A stretch of DNA of 64,000 nucleotides from Melanocharis versteri. Lineage: Eukaryota > Chordata > Aves > Passeriformes > Melanocharitidae. How positions within the stretch are numbered: position 1 is the first letter of the stretch; every line of letters begins with the position of its first letter. Below, piece after piece: positions 1 through 12,285 of the stretch. The position numbers and the translations under genes are program-made. The notes below the pieces were generated by a model, which was given only the letters and a program-made list of their open reading frames with translations, ran no database searches and was not told the origin of the DNA. Location: contig VZTG01001729.1 in assembly GCA_013397845.1 (NCBI GenBank), positions 719,984-783,983 of the forward strand, given 5' to 3'.

Positions 1-119
1 AACCTTACTGGGCTTGGAGGCCCTGACAAGCTCCCAGAGAGGAGTGTAAGCAATAACCTTGGAAATAAACTGCTTGCAATTCAGCAGATTCTGCCTGTGT
101 CAGACAGCAAACATCCCTG

Positions 120-310
120 ATTAACTATAAACTGCTTAGCTTATTGGCAAAGATGTGCCTCTGGCTACAAAGGGGATTTTTATTTCATCACACTTGCAAC
201 CTGAGTTATTAAATAATGAGCCGCTTAATTAACTAATTCATTAATACATGGCTGTGATGAATAGATTTGCCCCAGTGACAGAGTCATGAAAGCAGAAAAA
301 CCCTGAGTGA
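120..310. promoter_or_regulatory. Candidate conserved non-coding element (homeodomain motif cluster)
   Basis: This is an AT-rich block with no repeat signature. It contains a run of homeodomain-type cores: TAATTAA at 226-232, then CTAATTCATTAAT just after, with TTATTAAATAATG upstream. Vertebrate developmental enhancers often look like this. The call rests on motif density alone, because no alignment was possible, so AT-rich chance sequence remains a real alternative. Confidence 0.22.
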
Positions 311-1150
311 TTTCTAAGTACTGCTTTCTTTCAGGGGGGATTTTATTTGAGCAAGTATCCTTATTAAATACCTCTTTTCTTCTTTTTCCTTCCTCTACCT
401 AACAGAGCAGCCTTGAGGTCTGCTGTGTCTGTTTCTCCCCAGCAGTCCCTTGCTCTTGTCCTTTCCTCCTTTCTGCCTTGCTGCCCCTTCCCTTTGGATC
501 CTTGCAGCCAAAGAGTCTTCAGAGTGTTGTGCCACAAAATGACCCTTTGCCCAGTGCTCCCACACTGCTGTGGCCAGTATGTCTCATCATCCCCAGTCTC
601 AGATGGGAGGTGACTGTGGTGTTTCAGGCACTGATGAAAAACCATCAGTTATTGCCCATGATCACCTTCCCATTGCTGGGGGACCAACCAGCCTCCCCAC
701 TAATGGAGACAAAATAATTTACTGCACCTCACAGCAGCCTTTGCTGGGTTGTTGTCTCCTGTTTTCCGTGGTATTGGAGTGTGTTGACAAAGAGCTCTAG
801 TAGAGACATTTCCACAGGCTGGAAACCCTTCCTGCCATCAGGAACAGCCCTTTCCCATGCCAGGAGGCTCAGGCACCAGTCTCTCGAGACAGCTGCTCGC
901 CAGCTCCAGTGAAGTGTACAAATGCAGTGGCCATGCCAGAATCCTCGCTCGTTCCCAGAAATCCCCTGCAGCCTGTCACAGACACAGCCAACCTTATGCT
1001 TCCATCATGCCCTTTAATAGGTTTGATCCCTGCGTTTCCCCTCGGGGCTGCCCAATGATCAAGGCTAAAGGGGCACAGTTAATATGAGATCAGATAAAAG
1101 GGGTGGTTCTCAAACTAAATCCAGCCTCTTTCTTTTCTGCATAAGACCTC

Positions 1151-1166
1151 CAATACAATTGTATTG
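1151..1166. repeat. Perfect 16-base palindrome with paired SOX-like cores
   Basis: CAATACAATTGTATTG is its own reverse complement. It places two ACAAT/ATTGT cores in opposite orientation, the arrangement used by SOX dimers. The palindrome is seen directly; a binding role is inference. Confidence 0.45.
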
Positions 1167-2790
1167 TGGCCTCAAGGGCTTTCAAAATTGCAAATCCACT
1201 GTTCATTATGCACCTTGCCTGTGGAGAAATACAAGTGCAAGCAGAAGCAAATTTAAAGAGACTCCTTTCAAGGTTAAGTGGCAGGGAAAATACTGGAGAA
1301 ATTGCTTTTGCTCCATTCATGTTGGCATTTTGATTAGTTTGACCTTCTTCTTTTTTTTTTAAATATGAAACACTACTGAGGAGGCCTGAACCTTGTAGCA
1401 GCCATGATCATTCAACAGATTCCATTATCTAGCTATCAAATTCACTATGTGCCCCACATATATCACTGCAGCACAAATAAAACATACCCACAAAGTGATG
1501 TCTTCTTCTGTAAGGAGGCAATTTGCAAAGCCTGTCTGAGCTGTAACTTAAATACTTCAGATTCTCAGATCTTTGAAGAACCTGCTTTTGAAACCAGCAT
1601 CCTGAAGAAAGTGATAAAAAATTGCCATAGGGCCTGGAATATGTTGGTATCAACTTACCAGCAACATCAGACCTTACATATAGCAACCCTACATTTATAC
1701 TTATGTTTTTATACTCACGAAGGATTATGACTCAAAAGAGCACCCAACAGTATTTTTACACCTGCAGAAGAGGAGAATGGATAATTTGAGCACATGCAAT
1801 GGGGCCCATTAACATTATGGAAAGTTGGGTTGCCTGGCAGAGGTTTTTCCTAAGCCTCCCTCATTCCTTTCTTGCTCCTGCAGGAGCCTTTAGGATAGGT
1901 CTTTGCAAGAGCAGCTCATTTACACTGAGCCTTAAGCTTGGCCAATATCCTGACAACCCAAAGTCATGTGGATTTCAGCCGTGCCATGGGACATTCGCTG
2001 TCTCACAGCCTTCTGAAATGATGTTTATGCCTCTGTGGAATAGAGAAGGAAAGGAGGAAAAAACTGAAACAAGGAGAAGATACTGCAGGAGCCAAAGAAT
2101 AAGAGAAAGCAATAGCAGAGCACGAGATATGGGAAAGGAGGCAGGACCGGGCAGGGGATGGTGAAAGTCAGAAAGGTAGGGAGAGAAAAAGGCCTAACAG
2201 TACCAGTCTAGGAAATGAATGTTGCCTTGAGTAAAAAGATGAAAAACAAACAAACAAAAAACCCTAATTCGGCTCAGCACTTCACGGCAGTGAGAAGCTT
2301 CTGCATTTGCTTCCCAAACACACAAATAAATTCCTGCGTTCAGGTTGGACGTTAATGATGAAAAAGCTTCATCTCCCCAAATTAATAGCCACAATACATC
2401 ACCAGGCTGTAGCACTATACCCTGTGTGTACGCAGAGAGAAAATCCTCAGCATCACCTGTCGAGGCAGAAGAAGGATTTAGCTGTTATTTATTGCTCAGT
2501 GTGACTCATGCCTGTGGGTAGGGACGCGACAGTACAGATGGGAGTTAAAATCAGACTGCCATCAGGGGAATTTATGCCAGGAGAGTTGAATTCAGGCAAC
2601 TTCTGCTTATGTTTTACCTGGAATTTCTCTATAAAACATGAAAAGAGTAAAAAAACGTTTTGAAAAATACATGCCCGTGCAGACATTAGTTAGGACTCAG
2701 ACAGGTTTGATTAGAGGAAAGATGGCTTAGTGACTTGGGCAACATCAAGAACTCTGTACAGTTTTCTCCAATGCTACAAATGGCTCGATT

Positions 2791-2895
2791 AACCTAAGGC
2801 AAGACATTTAGTTACTCTTAGGTTTAGTTCTTTGTCTGCAAAATAGCTGTAATAACTTGTTTTCTCTACCTGTCAGAGATTGTGTAGGGAAAGCA
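2791..2895 (+). repeat. MIR-like SINE fragment, old and diverged
   Basis: The order of landmarks follows the 3' half of the MIR consensus in forward orientation: a GGCAAGACATTTAGTTACTC segment (consensus GGCAAGTCACTTAACCTC), then a TTTGTCTGCAAAATAGCTGTAATAA segment (consensus region CTGTAAAATGGGGATAATAA), then a CTACCTGTCAGAGATTGTGTAGG-type segment (consensus CTACCTCACAGGGTTGTTGTGAGG). MIR relics are known in amniote genomes, including birds. Divergence is high, so a RepeatMasker score could be marginal. Confidence 0.5.
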
Positions 2896-5800
2896 CAGGC
2901 ATAACAGAAAAGAGACTCTTGTAACCACTGATGGAGAGCTCAAAAGTTCACCTTTCTGGACTTCAGATTGTCCTTGCCAAGACCGCTGTGATGTTGAAAT
3001 TATGCTCGCAAGGATGGAGTCTCCTGTGAATGACCTTCAATGTGCTGTTTCTGATCAGAGTCAAGAATATTTCCAGCTTGTTTCATAGCTCTCCTTCTGT
3101 TCCTCTCATTTCAGCCCTAGCCAAAGAAGACATGTAAGGACTCTAAGAGTCATCAGACTCCCTAAAAGTGAGAAGGAAACTGAGAGAGATCCTGAAACTT
3201 GAGCATTCCCATGCAAAGGAGATGCTCTGGCTTTCAGAGGCAAAGGGCAGGTATCTTTTGACTGTCCCCATTGTCCCTGGTCCAAGTGTGCTCCTTCCTG
3301 CAGATACTGAAGTGAGGGGCATCCCTCTACCTGCTCCCAAAACCCAGTCCTTTTAACCCAGCTCAAGGAGTTTTACAGCAGAAATGCCAACTGTGGACTC
3401 CCTGGGAGTGAGTTTAGTGGAGGGATATGGCTTTCAGCAAAATTTAAGCAGCAAGGAACTTCATCATCTTCCTTCCTGCTGGGAATCTGGGACCTGCCTC
3501 ATGTACATATTGGCTGGTCTCCACTTGCCCTGAGCCTGCTTGCAAAATCTTGTTTGGTATCCAGACACCCTTTCCCTCAGCCCTCTCCACCCCTCAGCTG
3601 GAACACAGCTCTCCGTGTCAGCAGGCGAATTGAGGGACTGAGGTGGACAGCTGCACTTGGCCCCATCTGAGGATTCCATCTGTCAGTGTGTTATTACCCA
3701 GCTTCCAGTCCTCATCCTGACACGCTGAGATCAAACCTCGCCAGGCTCCTCAGGGACATTTTGGCTGCCTGTCCTTTTGACCGTCATTTTGATAGTCCAG
3801 AGCTCCAGGAGAGCTGGCCGTGCTCTGTGTGCTGCAGAGCCAGGCACGACGGGCCTCAAAGAGCTGCTCTTGAGAAGCATGTCAGGGGCTGCTTTGCAGT
3901 CTGAAAAACTGAAAAGACTGCCCAAAGTGCCCCCCTATTGCCAACCCTCCCCACAGCAGTGCTCCTCCAGCTGGCCTTCGACAAGCAGATGCATGGGATC
4001 AGGGAGCATGGGCTTTCCTCTAGCTCCTGCTTTCCCAGGCCTCACAGGGGAGCTCCTGAATTCAGCATCTGCAGGAGGCACAGCCTGAAATGTGTTGTCA
4101 CACTTACTCCCACTGCTGATGCTGTTCCTCCCCACCGAGCTGCAGAGATCAGATCCTGTGCCCCGGCACAGAGCTCTGCTTTCACTCCTCCCTTCGGCCC
4201 CAGGTCAGCTGGCAACGCTCCTGCAAGACTCTTTGTCAGGACCGAGTGGAGTCACGCACTGGCAGCTGGCTCTGGTGGCCAAGTGGCTGCCAGATTAGCA
4301 CACACCCAAGACTTGTGTTGGGTGGAAGGGACGGCACGACAAGGCAGCAGCTTCTAAAGGGTCTCCACACAGCGTCTCCCTTCCTTACCCCCTGTGTGGG
4401 CTCTGTTTCCAAGCATGTTTTGGGACAGGGAAAATACTTCTCAAAATGGGGAAGAAAAGAAAAAAAAAAAACAAACAACCAGTCTCTTTGTCCTCAAAAT
4501 GAGACGGACTTGCAGTCTCATAATAGGAGACAAAGGGATATTTAAGAAATTTGAAAGGTGAGAGATTAAAATCTTGCACAAGGAAATCCCTATTTACACA
4601 CTAAGCTGTGGGGGTCCTGGGAATAAAAGGCAAGGTCTTGGCAGCATTAAAAAGCAGGGATTGGATGTATTTGAGGGAAAGAAGGTGAGTTTCATTTGAG
4701 TTTCAACAACTTTTTTTCTACTGGGAGAAATAAGTTCTTCAAGACATGAGGCAAACGTCAAGAGAACTTCACTCTGGCGTAGGCTGTTCTGTAACTGTCC
4801 ACCAAGAAGTTTTCTTGGACATATTTGCTGGTGCCAACTGTCAGAGAGGGGACCCCAAGCTAGATGTTTCCCTGGGCTGCCAGTCCTGGGTAGCAGTAAT
4901 AGGAAGGCTGTGGAATGTCTCTCCCTTCACCTGCTGCACTGGGACTATTGACACAGAAACGACACCAGAAGATAAAGTGAAATCTCAGCAAATGGCTTCT
5001 GCTCCCCACGGGGAAGAGAGAATTACAGTCTATCACACCTGGAGTAAATCTAAGATAAAATAAATTCGAGACTTTCGCTAGAAGCAGGAATCCTGGATGA
5101 TATATGGGAGAAGGCAGGAAGAAGTGGAGTGTGAGAGCAGGTGTCCTCCAGATGACAAGCCTGGGGGGATTAGCTGGCAAATTTCAAGGGGATAACAAAT
5201 ACTTCAAGGCAGATCATGCTAGTGCCTCTTCAGGGGAAAAAGGATAGAATATCCCAGGTGAAGAAAGTGGCAAGGAGGTGATGATCAGAAGTTATTTATC
5301 AAAGTGTAACCTCACACTTCCTTGTCAGGAAGCCAGGGAATGGCTGACAGACAGCGGGTGGATATCACGCTTTTCAGTGAACCCAGACTTGATAGGCAAA
5401 AAGCTGCTTTCTAATGGCACTTTAGGGATGAATGTGAAGTCTGGTGGCTGCAAAATCTTTCTGGTTGCCCAGGAATAAGCAGCCAGAGCAAAGAAACCCA
5501 CAGTGCCAAGCCCGCAGGAATAAATCCTGTCACTACAAGCCAGGCAGGAGGGGCAAGAGATGACCAGTCCCCCTCTTGCTTGCATGAGATCCCTGCAGGG
5601 AAGTGATGGTAGGAGACCATCATGGACCTGTGATTAACATATCAATTTTGGATATTTTATATAGAAAGTTCTTTCTCTGAAACAGATTTTTTGTGAGGCT
5701 CAGTGTGACTGCCATCTCTGTCTCTATTTCCCATTTCAAGAATGGGAATTGAGTGCTTCCTACCTTCCAAATATGCTGTAAGATACTTGGGAACAGAGGT

Positions 5801-7849
5801 AGATGATGTTGCATCTCTGCTGGACAAGGGCATCCAAAGTGCTGTTCCTTGGGAAAACTGGTGTGTTTGTGCTGTAGAGGAGGTTGGTTTTCAGGCCTGT
5901 GGAGTTGGTGCTTTGCCTGAGCACTGAATTCCCTCGTCAGCTTTTCCAGCAAGGCGCAGATATGAGGAATCCAGGTAATGAATATGGAACGAGGACAGTG
6001 CTGAGTCTCTACAGCCCCTGCACACATGAAAACCTCAAACAGATCTAGAGATGGGCACAGAGCTGAGAGCTGAAGGCATTGACGTGCCGGTTGTGTTTTA
6101 AGCTCCATGCTGGAAGAGGGCCAAGCACCGCCTGCCTCTTTTCCACAGTAAATGGGTTTACTGCTGGGATTGGGACGAGATGGGTTTTAAGACTGGTCCA
6201 TGAAAGGGTCTATTATTTCCAAATAAAACAAGTTTCTCAATTCCCTGGGGAGAAGCTGAGGGTTGGACATAGTGGCAGATTCCACAGTTACCAATAACCC
6301 ATGACTGGGGCTGGGTCCTGTCCAGACCTCCACGCTTTGAGGCGCTGATGCCCAGACTTTTCTCCAGGACTGGCCCATGGCCTTCAGTGAAGCAGTTGTG
6401 GGCCACATGCCACAGCTGCCTGGATGTGACACATGGATATTCCCTGCTCACTGCTTCCCATGGCCATACGCTGCTGTGCAGGGCTGCTCACACCTGTAGG
6501 ATGCAGGTAAAGCCTTTTTTCCACACAATTAGAGAGCAATAAAAAGCCACACTATACCTCCAAACTAATCTGAGCCAGGTACAACAACCTCCAGGTGAGG
6601 AATTTGGTCCCTCATGGGTTTTTTTTAATTTTTAGTAAGATCTTATCTCACAAAATTTGGTGTCTAAAAGGCGTGTCCATCCTCTACAGAGTGTAGGTGA
6701 CAGCTTTACCTGCTTCCTAAGTGTCCCCTGCCCAGCTGTCCCCATCTAGGCTCTCCTTCCAAGGTTCTGCAGGAGGTCTCTGTTCAACACCAGCTGCACA
6801 GTGCCTGAGTTTGGGGTACCAGAGTTTGATGCAGAGTTGAGATTGCTGTCTGCAAGCAATGTACCTTGGGAATTTGCTGTGAGATGAGCAGGGTTTTCTC
6901 TGGGAAATAACTCCCCCCAATTGTTTTGAAATTACTCTCCTCACTGGTTGGAAACAAAGAAAATGTCTCTCCCTGAGGGTTCCCAATCTGTTGCTGTCTC
7001 TGAACGTTGAAAATTGTGGGGGAACTCCTCTGTGGTCAGATTTGGGTGACAGCACAGTGGTGCCACTCACTACAGTGGATTGAAAACATAGCAGGGCTTT
7101 GTGAACCCAAACTCTTCACTGATATTCGCCCGTATAACCCCAAGGCTGCCTTGGTGCTGTTCCCACAAACCAACAGCCACTTCTGCCCTTCTCACTCAGG
7201 GCACCCACCTCTCCCTCAGAGCCAGCCTGAGCTTGCAGAGCCCCTGGTACAGACAGGGGAGTTTTGCCTGACTTTTCTTTCTACTTGTCCCATTTCTGGC
7301 GCTTTGCAGGAGGGACACGCTGCCTGTGGTCTCTGCAGCAAGGGGTTCCCCTGCAGCATGACATCATGCAGAGAGCTCCCTTGGCTCGTGGACAGCGCTG
7401 ATTTCTTCTGGTAGAGTAACCCTGGCTGCCAAGCGAAGGCGAAACTGCTGATCCTTCTGCACAGCATCCTCAGCACCTGCCCCCAGCCACAGAGCAGCTC
7501 CTTCTCAGACTCGTTTCCACACCAGCCTGACAAATCGCCTGCTGCGCTGCCACAGATGGCTGAGGCACTGCTGGCTTTCTCTGCTCAAAGGTGGCCAAGT
7601 TTTCCACCTTTCCTGCCCTCCCCAGCTCCTTTCTAGTTCAGTCATTCTGTGGGATTCATTTTTTTAACACATTCCATACACTTTTTAGGAACTTACCAGC
7701 GACATTGGCTCATGCTGCTGGTCTATTCACCCCTGAGCTCTGGGATGCTGCTGAGCAGTGCCTATACTTCAAAGGGTGCTAAAAATCACCCGTGCTTTTC
7801 TTGCTATAAGAAACTGTGTGAAGAGAGGGTTGGAAAATCCAAATCAGCC

Positions 7850-8020
7850 CCCTGAGCTGATCGACTCTGAGAAGGATAAGATCAGAGAATATTTCATTAG
7901 GTTCCTAATTACAGCAGATATTAACTATCATAAAATCACCTGTGTTGGCATCCCAGAGCAATGTGAGCTGGAGATTTCAGAGATATGCATTGCATAGGTA
8001 CACACGATTATTCCTTTGGC
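7850..8020. promoter_or_regulatory. Candidate conserved non-coding element
   Basis: A non-repetitive, AT-leaning block with GGATAAGATCAGAG (two GATA-type cores), TAATTA at 7,906-7,911, AGATATTAACTATCATAAAATC, and a later ATGCATTGCAT. The density of GATA and homeodomain cores exceeds that of the flanks. This is an impression from reading; conservation was not tested. Confidence 0.22.
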
Positions 8021-10687
8021 TTGATCCCAACTGCAAGAAAAGCGAGCTGCACTATCAGTGACTGAGGATTTAAGTCTAATGTGTCATTTATTCTTTCCAC
8101 GATAAAAGCAATGTAAAGAAATCACACATGAGCACAGATGGGTTCAAATACCATCAAGACCCACTGTATTTCAATCCTAAAGTAAAATCAAAATAATAAA
8201 AAAAGGGGATCACTCTTGGAAAGCCCATATATTACTTGAATAAAAACTACCTTACCTCTCCCTTCTAAAAATACAGCCCTGCTGAAAGAACAGACATTGT
8301 TTCTTCCACATGATTCTGACTAAGAGCCCAGAAAATGGAGAATCTACTAGAAATCAGAGGAATAATTTTGAAGGTTAAAAAAATCAATCTGAAGTGTTTT
8401 CTACTCCTTGATTGTTTGTTTCATCAGGCTGATAAAGTAGGAAAAAGCATCAAAAAATAGACTGGGTTTCTATGAAAAATGAGGTGCTAATAATGCTTTT
8501 TCTTCACATAAGTAATATTTTTCTTGAAAATTTGTCTGGTTTTCCCTGAAGATTCAAAGTTCTGCAGTGGGTTCAGTAATTTTCAGGGCAAATGGACAAA
8601 AGGAAATTTTACTTCTCAAACATTTCTAATTTGTCCAGAACATATCCCTTTTCTTTTGAAAATAAAATTTTTGGATGAACATTCTTTGACCAGAGGGAAG
8701 AGAGAGAGATAGATCAAAGAGAGATGGGGAGTTTCTCGTTTCCATGAGCCCACTGGCTTCACTGGATAGTGTCAAGGGACTTTCCAGCTGGACCCAGCTC
8801 TGTTGGGACGTTTGCAGCAGATGTGAAAGCCTGAAATTTAAACTGATGCTGAGGTTTAGACAAAGCTTCCTGACAGCAACATTTCTGGGACTGAAGGACA
8901 GCATCTTGAGGGGAAAGACAGAAACCTCATCAGCGGGGTTGCTGAGAATCAAAGACAAACTGCTGGCAGTAACCTGTAAGTGTGAGCCTGCGCTGACTGT
9001 ACTGCTGAGCCAGAAGTTTTAAGAGACCTTGCTATACGAATTAAAGACCTTGCTTCTATGAATTAAAAATGGAAGAGACACCACAGCATGGTAGGAGGAG
9101 GTCAGTGCTGCTGTTGGCTTTCAACTTGCATAGGGTGTGAGGAGCATCTTGTTCTCTACATCAGCCCACTGGCAGGTAGATTAAATATCAGCTGGTACCT
9201 GGCTGCTGAAAAGAGCATCCAAATGCCACCCAGCATTAAGGGGATAAGGCCAAGGCTGCCAGGAGATGTTAAATCCACAGAACTTCATCTGTCTGTGTGT
9301 TTCTCTTGAGTCATGCTGCTTTTGCAGTGGAGGAGCCCTTCACTGCAGGCAGAGCAAAGTGCTGCAAGCCTCGGGGAGTGTTGGGCTGATGAAATATAGA
9401 TGGGAGCCAGGCAGGCTCCTCGGGCTGGGTAAACACATGCACAGTAATTGACTCCATCTTCAAGCAAGAAATGCTCTGCATAAGGATGCAGAACAGGCTT
9501 GTTTTGTAAAGTGTGATACGCACATTTGACTCAGCAATCACTGAGGAAGAAAAGAAACAAAACCCCTCCTCTGTGATGAGTAACTGAGTAGTAACTAACA
9601 GGTAACTCCATTTTCAACCTTTCTCCCTTTTTACTCCACCTATTTTCCATCACTCACTCAGAAGATGCTATCTCTAGTGTCCTATAGAAGTAGATATGAT
9701 GAAAGCAGACACAGCACGGGCACAGTATCCCAATCCAAACCACTTACAGTCTCCATAACACTCCCAAAGAAAACATCTGCCTACCTGGAACCAGCAGGAA
9801 ATGGAGTTTTTGATGCCCAGCTCATGCTATGGTGACAAGCCAACAGCTAAGTGGTTACTATCATAATGAACAGCTCTTGTGACAGCTCTTTTCCAGCTGC
9901 AAGGACAGGAATGCTCACTGGGATGCCCCGAGTTCATGCAAACCTGAATGGTTGCTCCATGTGAAATTACTAAACGCTTTGAGGGTCCTGCCTGTCCTTT
10001 CTGTATCAGCTGGATCCTGGGAGATCTCTGCCTTTATGTGTTTTACCCACACATGACTGGTCAGAACAAGCCGCTGCTTCTGCAACCACAGTAAATGAAT
10101 TATTTCTAGGCACCATTCAGGAGCCTCTAACGCTTAACTGTATCTCCCTCACTTGGAGCAAGCAAGATTCCCCTTCCCAGTGAGAAGATGAAACCCAAAT
10201 GACCATGCCTGTCAAGGGCAAGGCACGAGTCCAGACATGAGCAAACAGGGCCAGATGGATGTGAAATGAAGCCATATAGGAAGACTCTGGACTGAAATCT
10301 CATGTAGATTGGACCTCATGATGGAATCCCACAGTGGAAACAGCAGAAGCATCTCCTGCTCAAACAGGAATTTGAAACATTTCGAAACAGATACTGAAAA
10401 TTATTTTTGCTAACAGCAGGGATGAAACTCACCCCAAACCCACTCAGCTCCAAGCTGCCTTTGTGAATAAATTAGTAATGCCTAGTATCCTATATCTGCC
10501 CACTAATTAACTCAGCAGCCGCTGCCAGAGTTAATCAGGGAAGCAGCTCCATTATCCCCAGTACCCCCACAGGGCAGGGATCCACCAGCTGCCACCTCCC
10601 ACCTGCTGGAAAGGCAGGGCAAGGAGCTGCTGCCTTTGCTACTGTTGGAAAGGCCACTGAAGTCCCTGCCAGCTCCCTGGGGGAAAG

Positions 10688-10976
10688 TGGGTGTCTGTGG
10701 ATATCTGTGGGTGTCTGTGGGTGTCTGGGGATATCTGTGGGTGTNNNNNNNNNNNNNNNNNNNNNNNNNNNNNNNNNNNNGGATATCTGTGGGTGTCTGT
10801 GGGTGTCTGGGGATATCTGTGGGTGTCTGTGGGTGTCTGGGGATATCTGGGGGTGTCTGTGGGTGTCTGTGGGTGTCTGGGGATGTCTGTGGGTGTCTGT
10901 GGATATCTGTGGGTGTCTGTGTGTGTCTGTGTGTGTCTGTGGGTGTCTCTGTGTGGCTGTGGATATCTGTGGGTGG
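10688..10976 (+). repeat. Minisatellite, 10-base unit with 30-base higher-order period, containing an assembly gap
   Basis: The array is built from 10-base units of the type GGGTGTCTGT, with a GGATATCTGT variant roughly every third unit, giving a 30-base higher-order repeat. The right end degrades to GTGTGTCTGT variants. A 36-base N run at 10,745-10,780 lies inside it, so true length is unknown. Because 30 bases is 10 codons, every frame of both strands reads a decapeptide (PTDIHRHPQT-like on the minus strand). The long open frames across it are therefore artefacts. The strand shown is that of the unit as written. Confidence 0.95.
10745..10780. other. Assembly gap (36 N) inside the minisatellite
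   Basis: A run of 36 N is flanked on both sides by the same 10-base repeat. The gap is most likely collapsed or unresolved repeat units rather than missing unique sequence. Confidence 0.97.
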
Positions 10977-11799
10977 ATGGTACCAAGTCCTGCACCACCA
11001 CTCCCACAGCCAACCAGCTTTTCCCATCCAGGGGAGATCCCTCCACAGGGAGTTCCTCCCACACACTTTACACTGATAGAAAGGAGGGATTAAAGGAAGA
11101 AACTGAACAAGAGCTACACTTATTAACTGGAAAAAGACAAAGGCTGTCTCCTATAATTCAGGTGCCACAGGTTCTGGTGGAGCCCTGAGTCCCCATCCCA
11201 CAGCCCTCGGGCTGCTGCCTTCCCAAAGCATCTCAAAGGGGAAATCCTCTCGTGCAGGAAGAAGTACAGGAGACCAAGACCAAGACCCAAGTCTGTTCCG
11301 AGCTGACCTTTTTACCTGGAGGGTTTAATTCCAGCTTGTGGGGTCGGCAGGCTGGGCATTCCTTCCCTTCTGAGGGAAAAGCTGTGTAGCACAGATGTAA
11401 CAGACTTCATTTGCTTCCTTACTTGCCGTGCATTTCTGCTGAGCCACATGGGCTCAGATGCTGTAAGCCTGCCAAAATCACAGTATTCTTTCATAGCACG
11501 TATGAGGGAAAAACCCCTCAACAACAGTTAATTAAATAATTACAATGAAGTCCTGCATTTTTCAGTACACTGTTGGGAGACGGAAATTCTGGATGTTTTT
11601 TTAATCAAACAGCTTATCTAAACCTAGTAGGAATTAAAAACCGTTTCAGAATTAGATTTTTAAATGTCAGAAGAAATATTTTCTTTTGGAAATCTTCCAG
11701 ATGGAATGTTTCCCAGTGAAAAAACTTTTTTATAATTATGAAAAAATAATTGAATTTGAAGAGCTACACTAGATGCTCTGAAAGAATGAAAAAGATGCC

Positions 11800-12150
11800 A
11801 AAATGATAGCAAACTACTTTCACCATGAGCACACATCCCATTTTAATAGCAGTCTTGATTTTTAATTTGATTTCAAATATGTTATGGATCACAACCTCAG
11901 GGCTATAGATTAATCCAGATTTGCTCAGATGAGAATCCATCCATCAGCCCTGCTGTGACTATGTTCTTCTAATCAAATGCAATTAACAACTGTCATGAAA
12001 CACTAAAAAAACCACTTATGAACTGCTTAATGACTCCCATAAACTGAACTGATTCATGTAATTTTTGAAATCAAGTTTCAATTAGGTCCAAAGAATAACG
12101 AAAATGCAAATTCTGCTGTGGACATATCACCTTGGTCTGAGCGAGGAAGA
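11800..12150. promoter_or_regulatory. Candidate conserved non-coding element with POU octamer
   Basis: AT-rich unique sequence carrying a perfect POU octamer ATGCAAAT at 12,104-12,111. It also has several TAATC/GATTA (OTX/PITX-type) and TAATCAAATGCAATTAAC-type cores between 11,900 and 12,000. Such clusters mark many vertebrate developmental enhancers. Function is inferred from motifs only. Confidence 0.28.
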
Positions 12151-12245
12151 TAAATGTGATCCCTTTTTTTCCATACCACTTGGAATAAAAAATTAGCTGC
12201 TAAATGCCTTGTTCTGTTTAGCAAATGTTGGCCAGTTCACTCAGG

Positions 12246-12285
12246 CTGTGAGTAAGCAAAGCTTTGCTTGCATGTTTACTCACAG
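12246..12285. repeat. 40-base fold-back hairpin with a nested 16-base palindrome
   Basis: The outer arms CTGTGAGTAA (12,246-12,255) and TTTACTCACAG (12,275-12,285) are complementary over 10 bases. Between them AAGCAAAG/CTTTGCTT at 12,54-61 and 12,62-69 of the 12 kb block (12,254-12,261 and 12,262-12,269) form a perfect 16-base palindrome. It is too short for a normal microRNA precursor. It could be a cruciform-prone site, a dimeric factor site or a relic of a small inverted-repeat transposon. Confidence 0.5.

Larger units (their letters stand above)
1..10687. other. Non-coding stretch, probable intron or flank of the minus-strand gene
   Basis: I see no exon with matched splice sites and a recognisable protein here. 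Open frames are short (mostly under 140 codons, the longest 162 on the minus strand at 5,620-6,108) and match no family I know. The stretch holds one MIR-like fragment near 2.8 kb, a perfect 16-base palindrome at 1,151-1,166 and AT-rich motif-dense blocks near 0.2 and 7.9 kb. The + strand leans towards A and C in places, for example 9.6-10.4 kb, which fits minus-strand transcription. That reading is an inference from composition and from the minus-strand donors near 25 kb. Confidence 0.5.

Noticed and set aside
8744..9022. Plus-strand 92-codon frame with a GTAAGTG donor-like site at about 8,977
   Set aside because: No acceptor pairs with it, the orientation opposes the predicted host gene, and the peptide is unrecognised.
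10512..11188. Several overlapping 130-180 codon open frames on both strands with HRHPQTPTDI-like or VGVCGYLWVS-like repeats
   Set aside because: They are translations of the 10-base minisatellite, which reads the same periodic peptide in every frame, and they also pass through a run of N.
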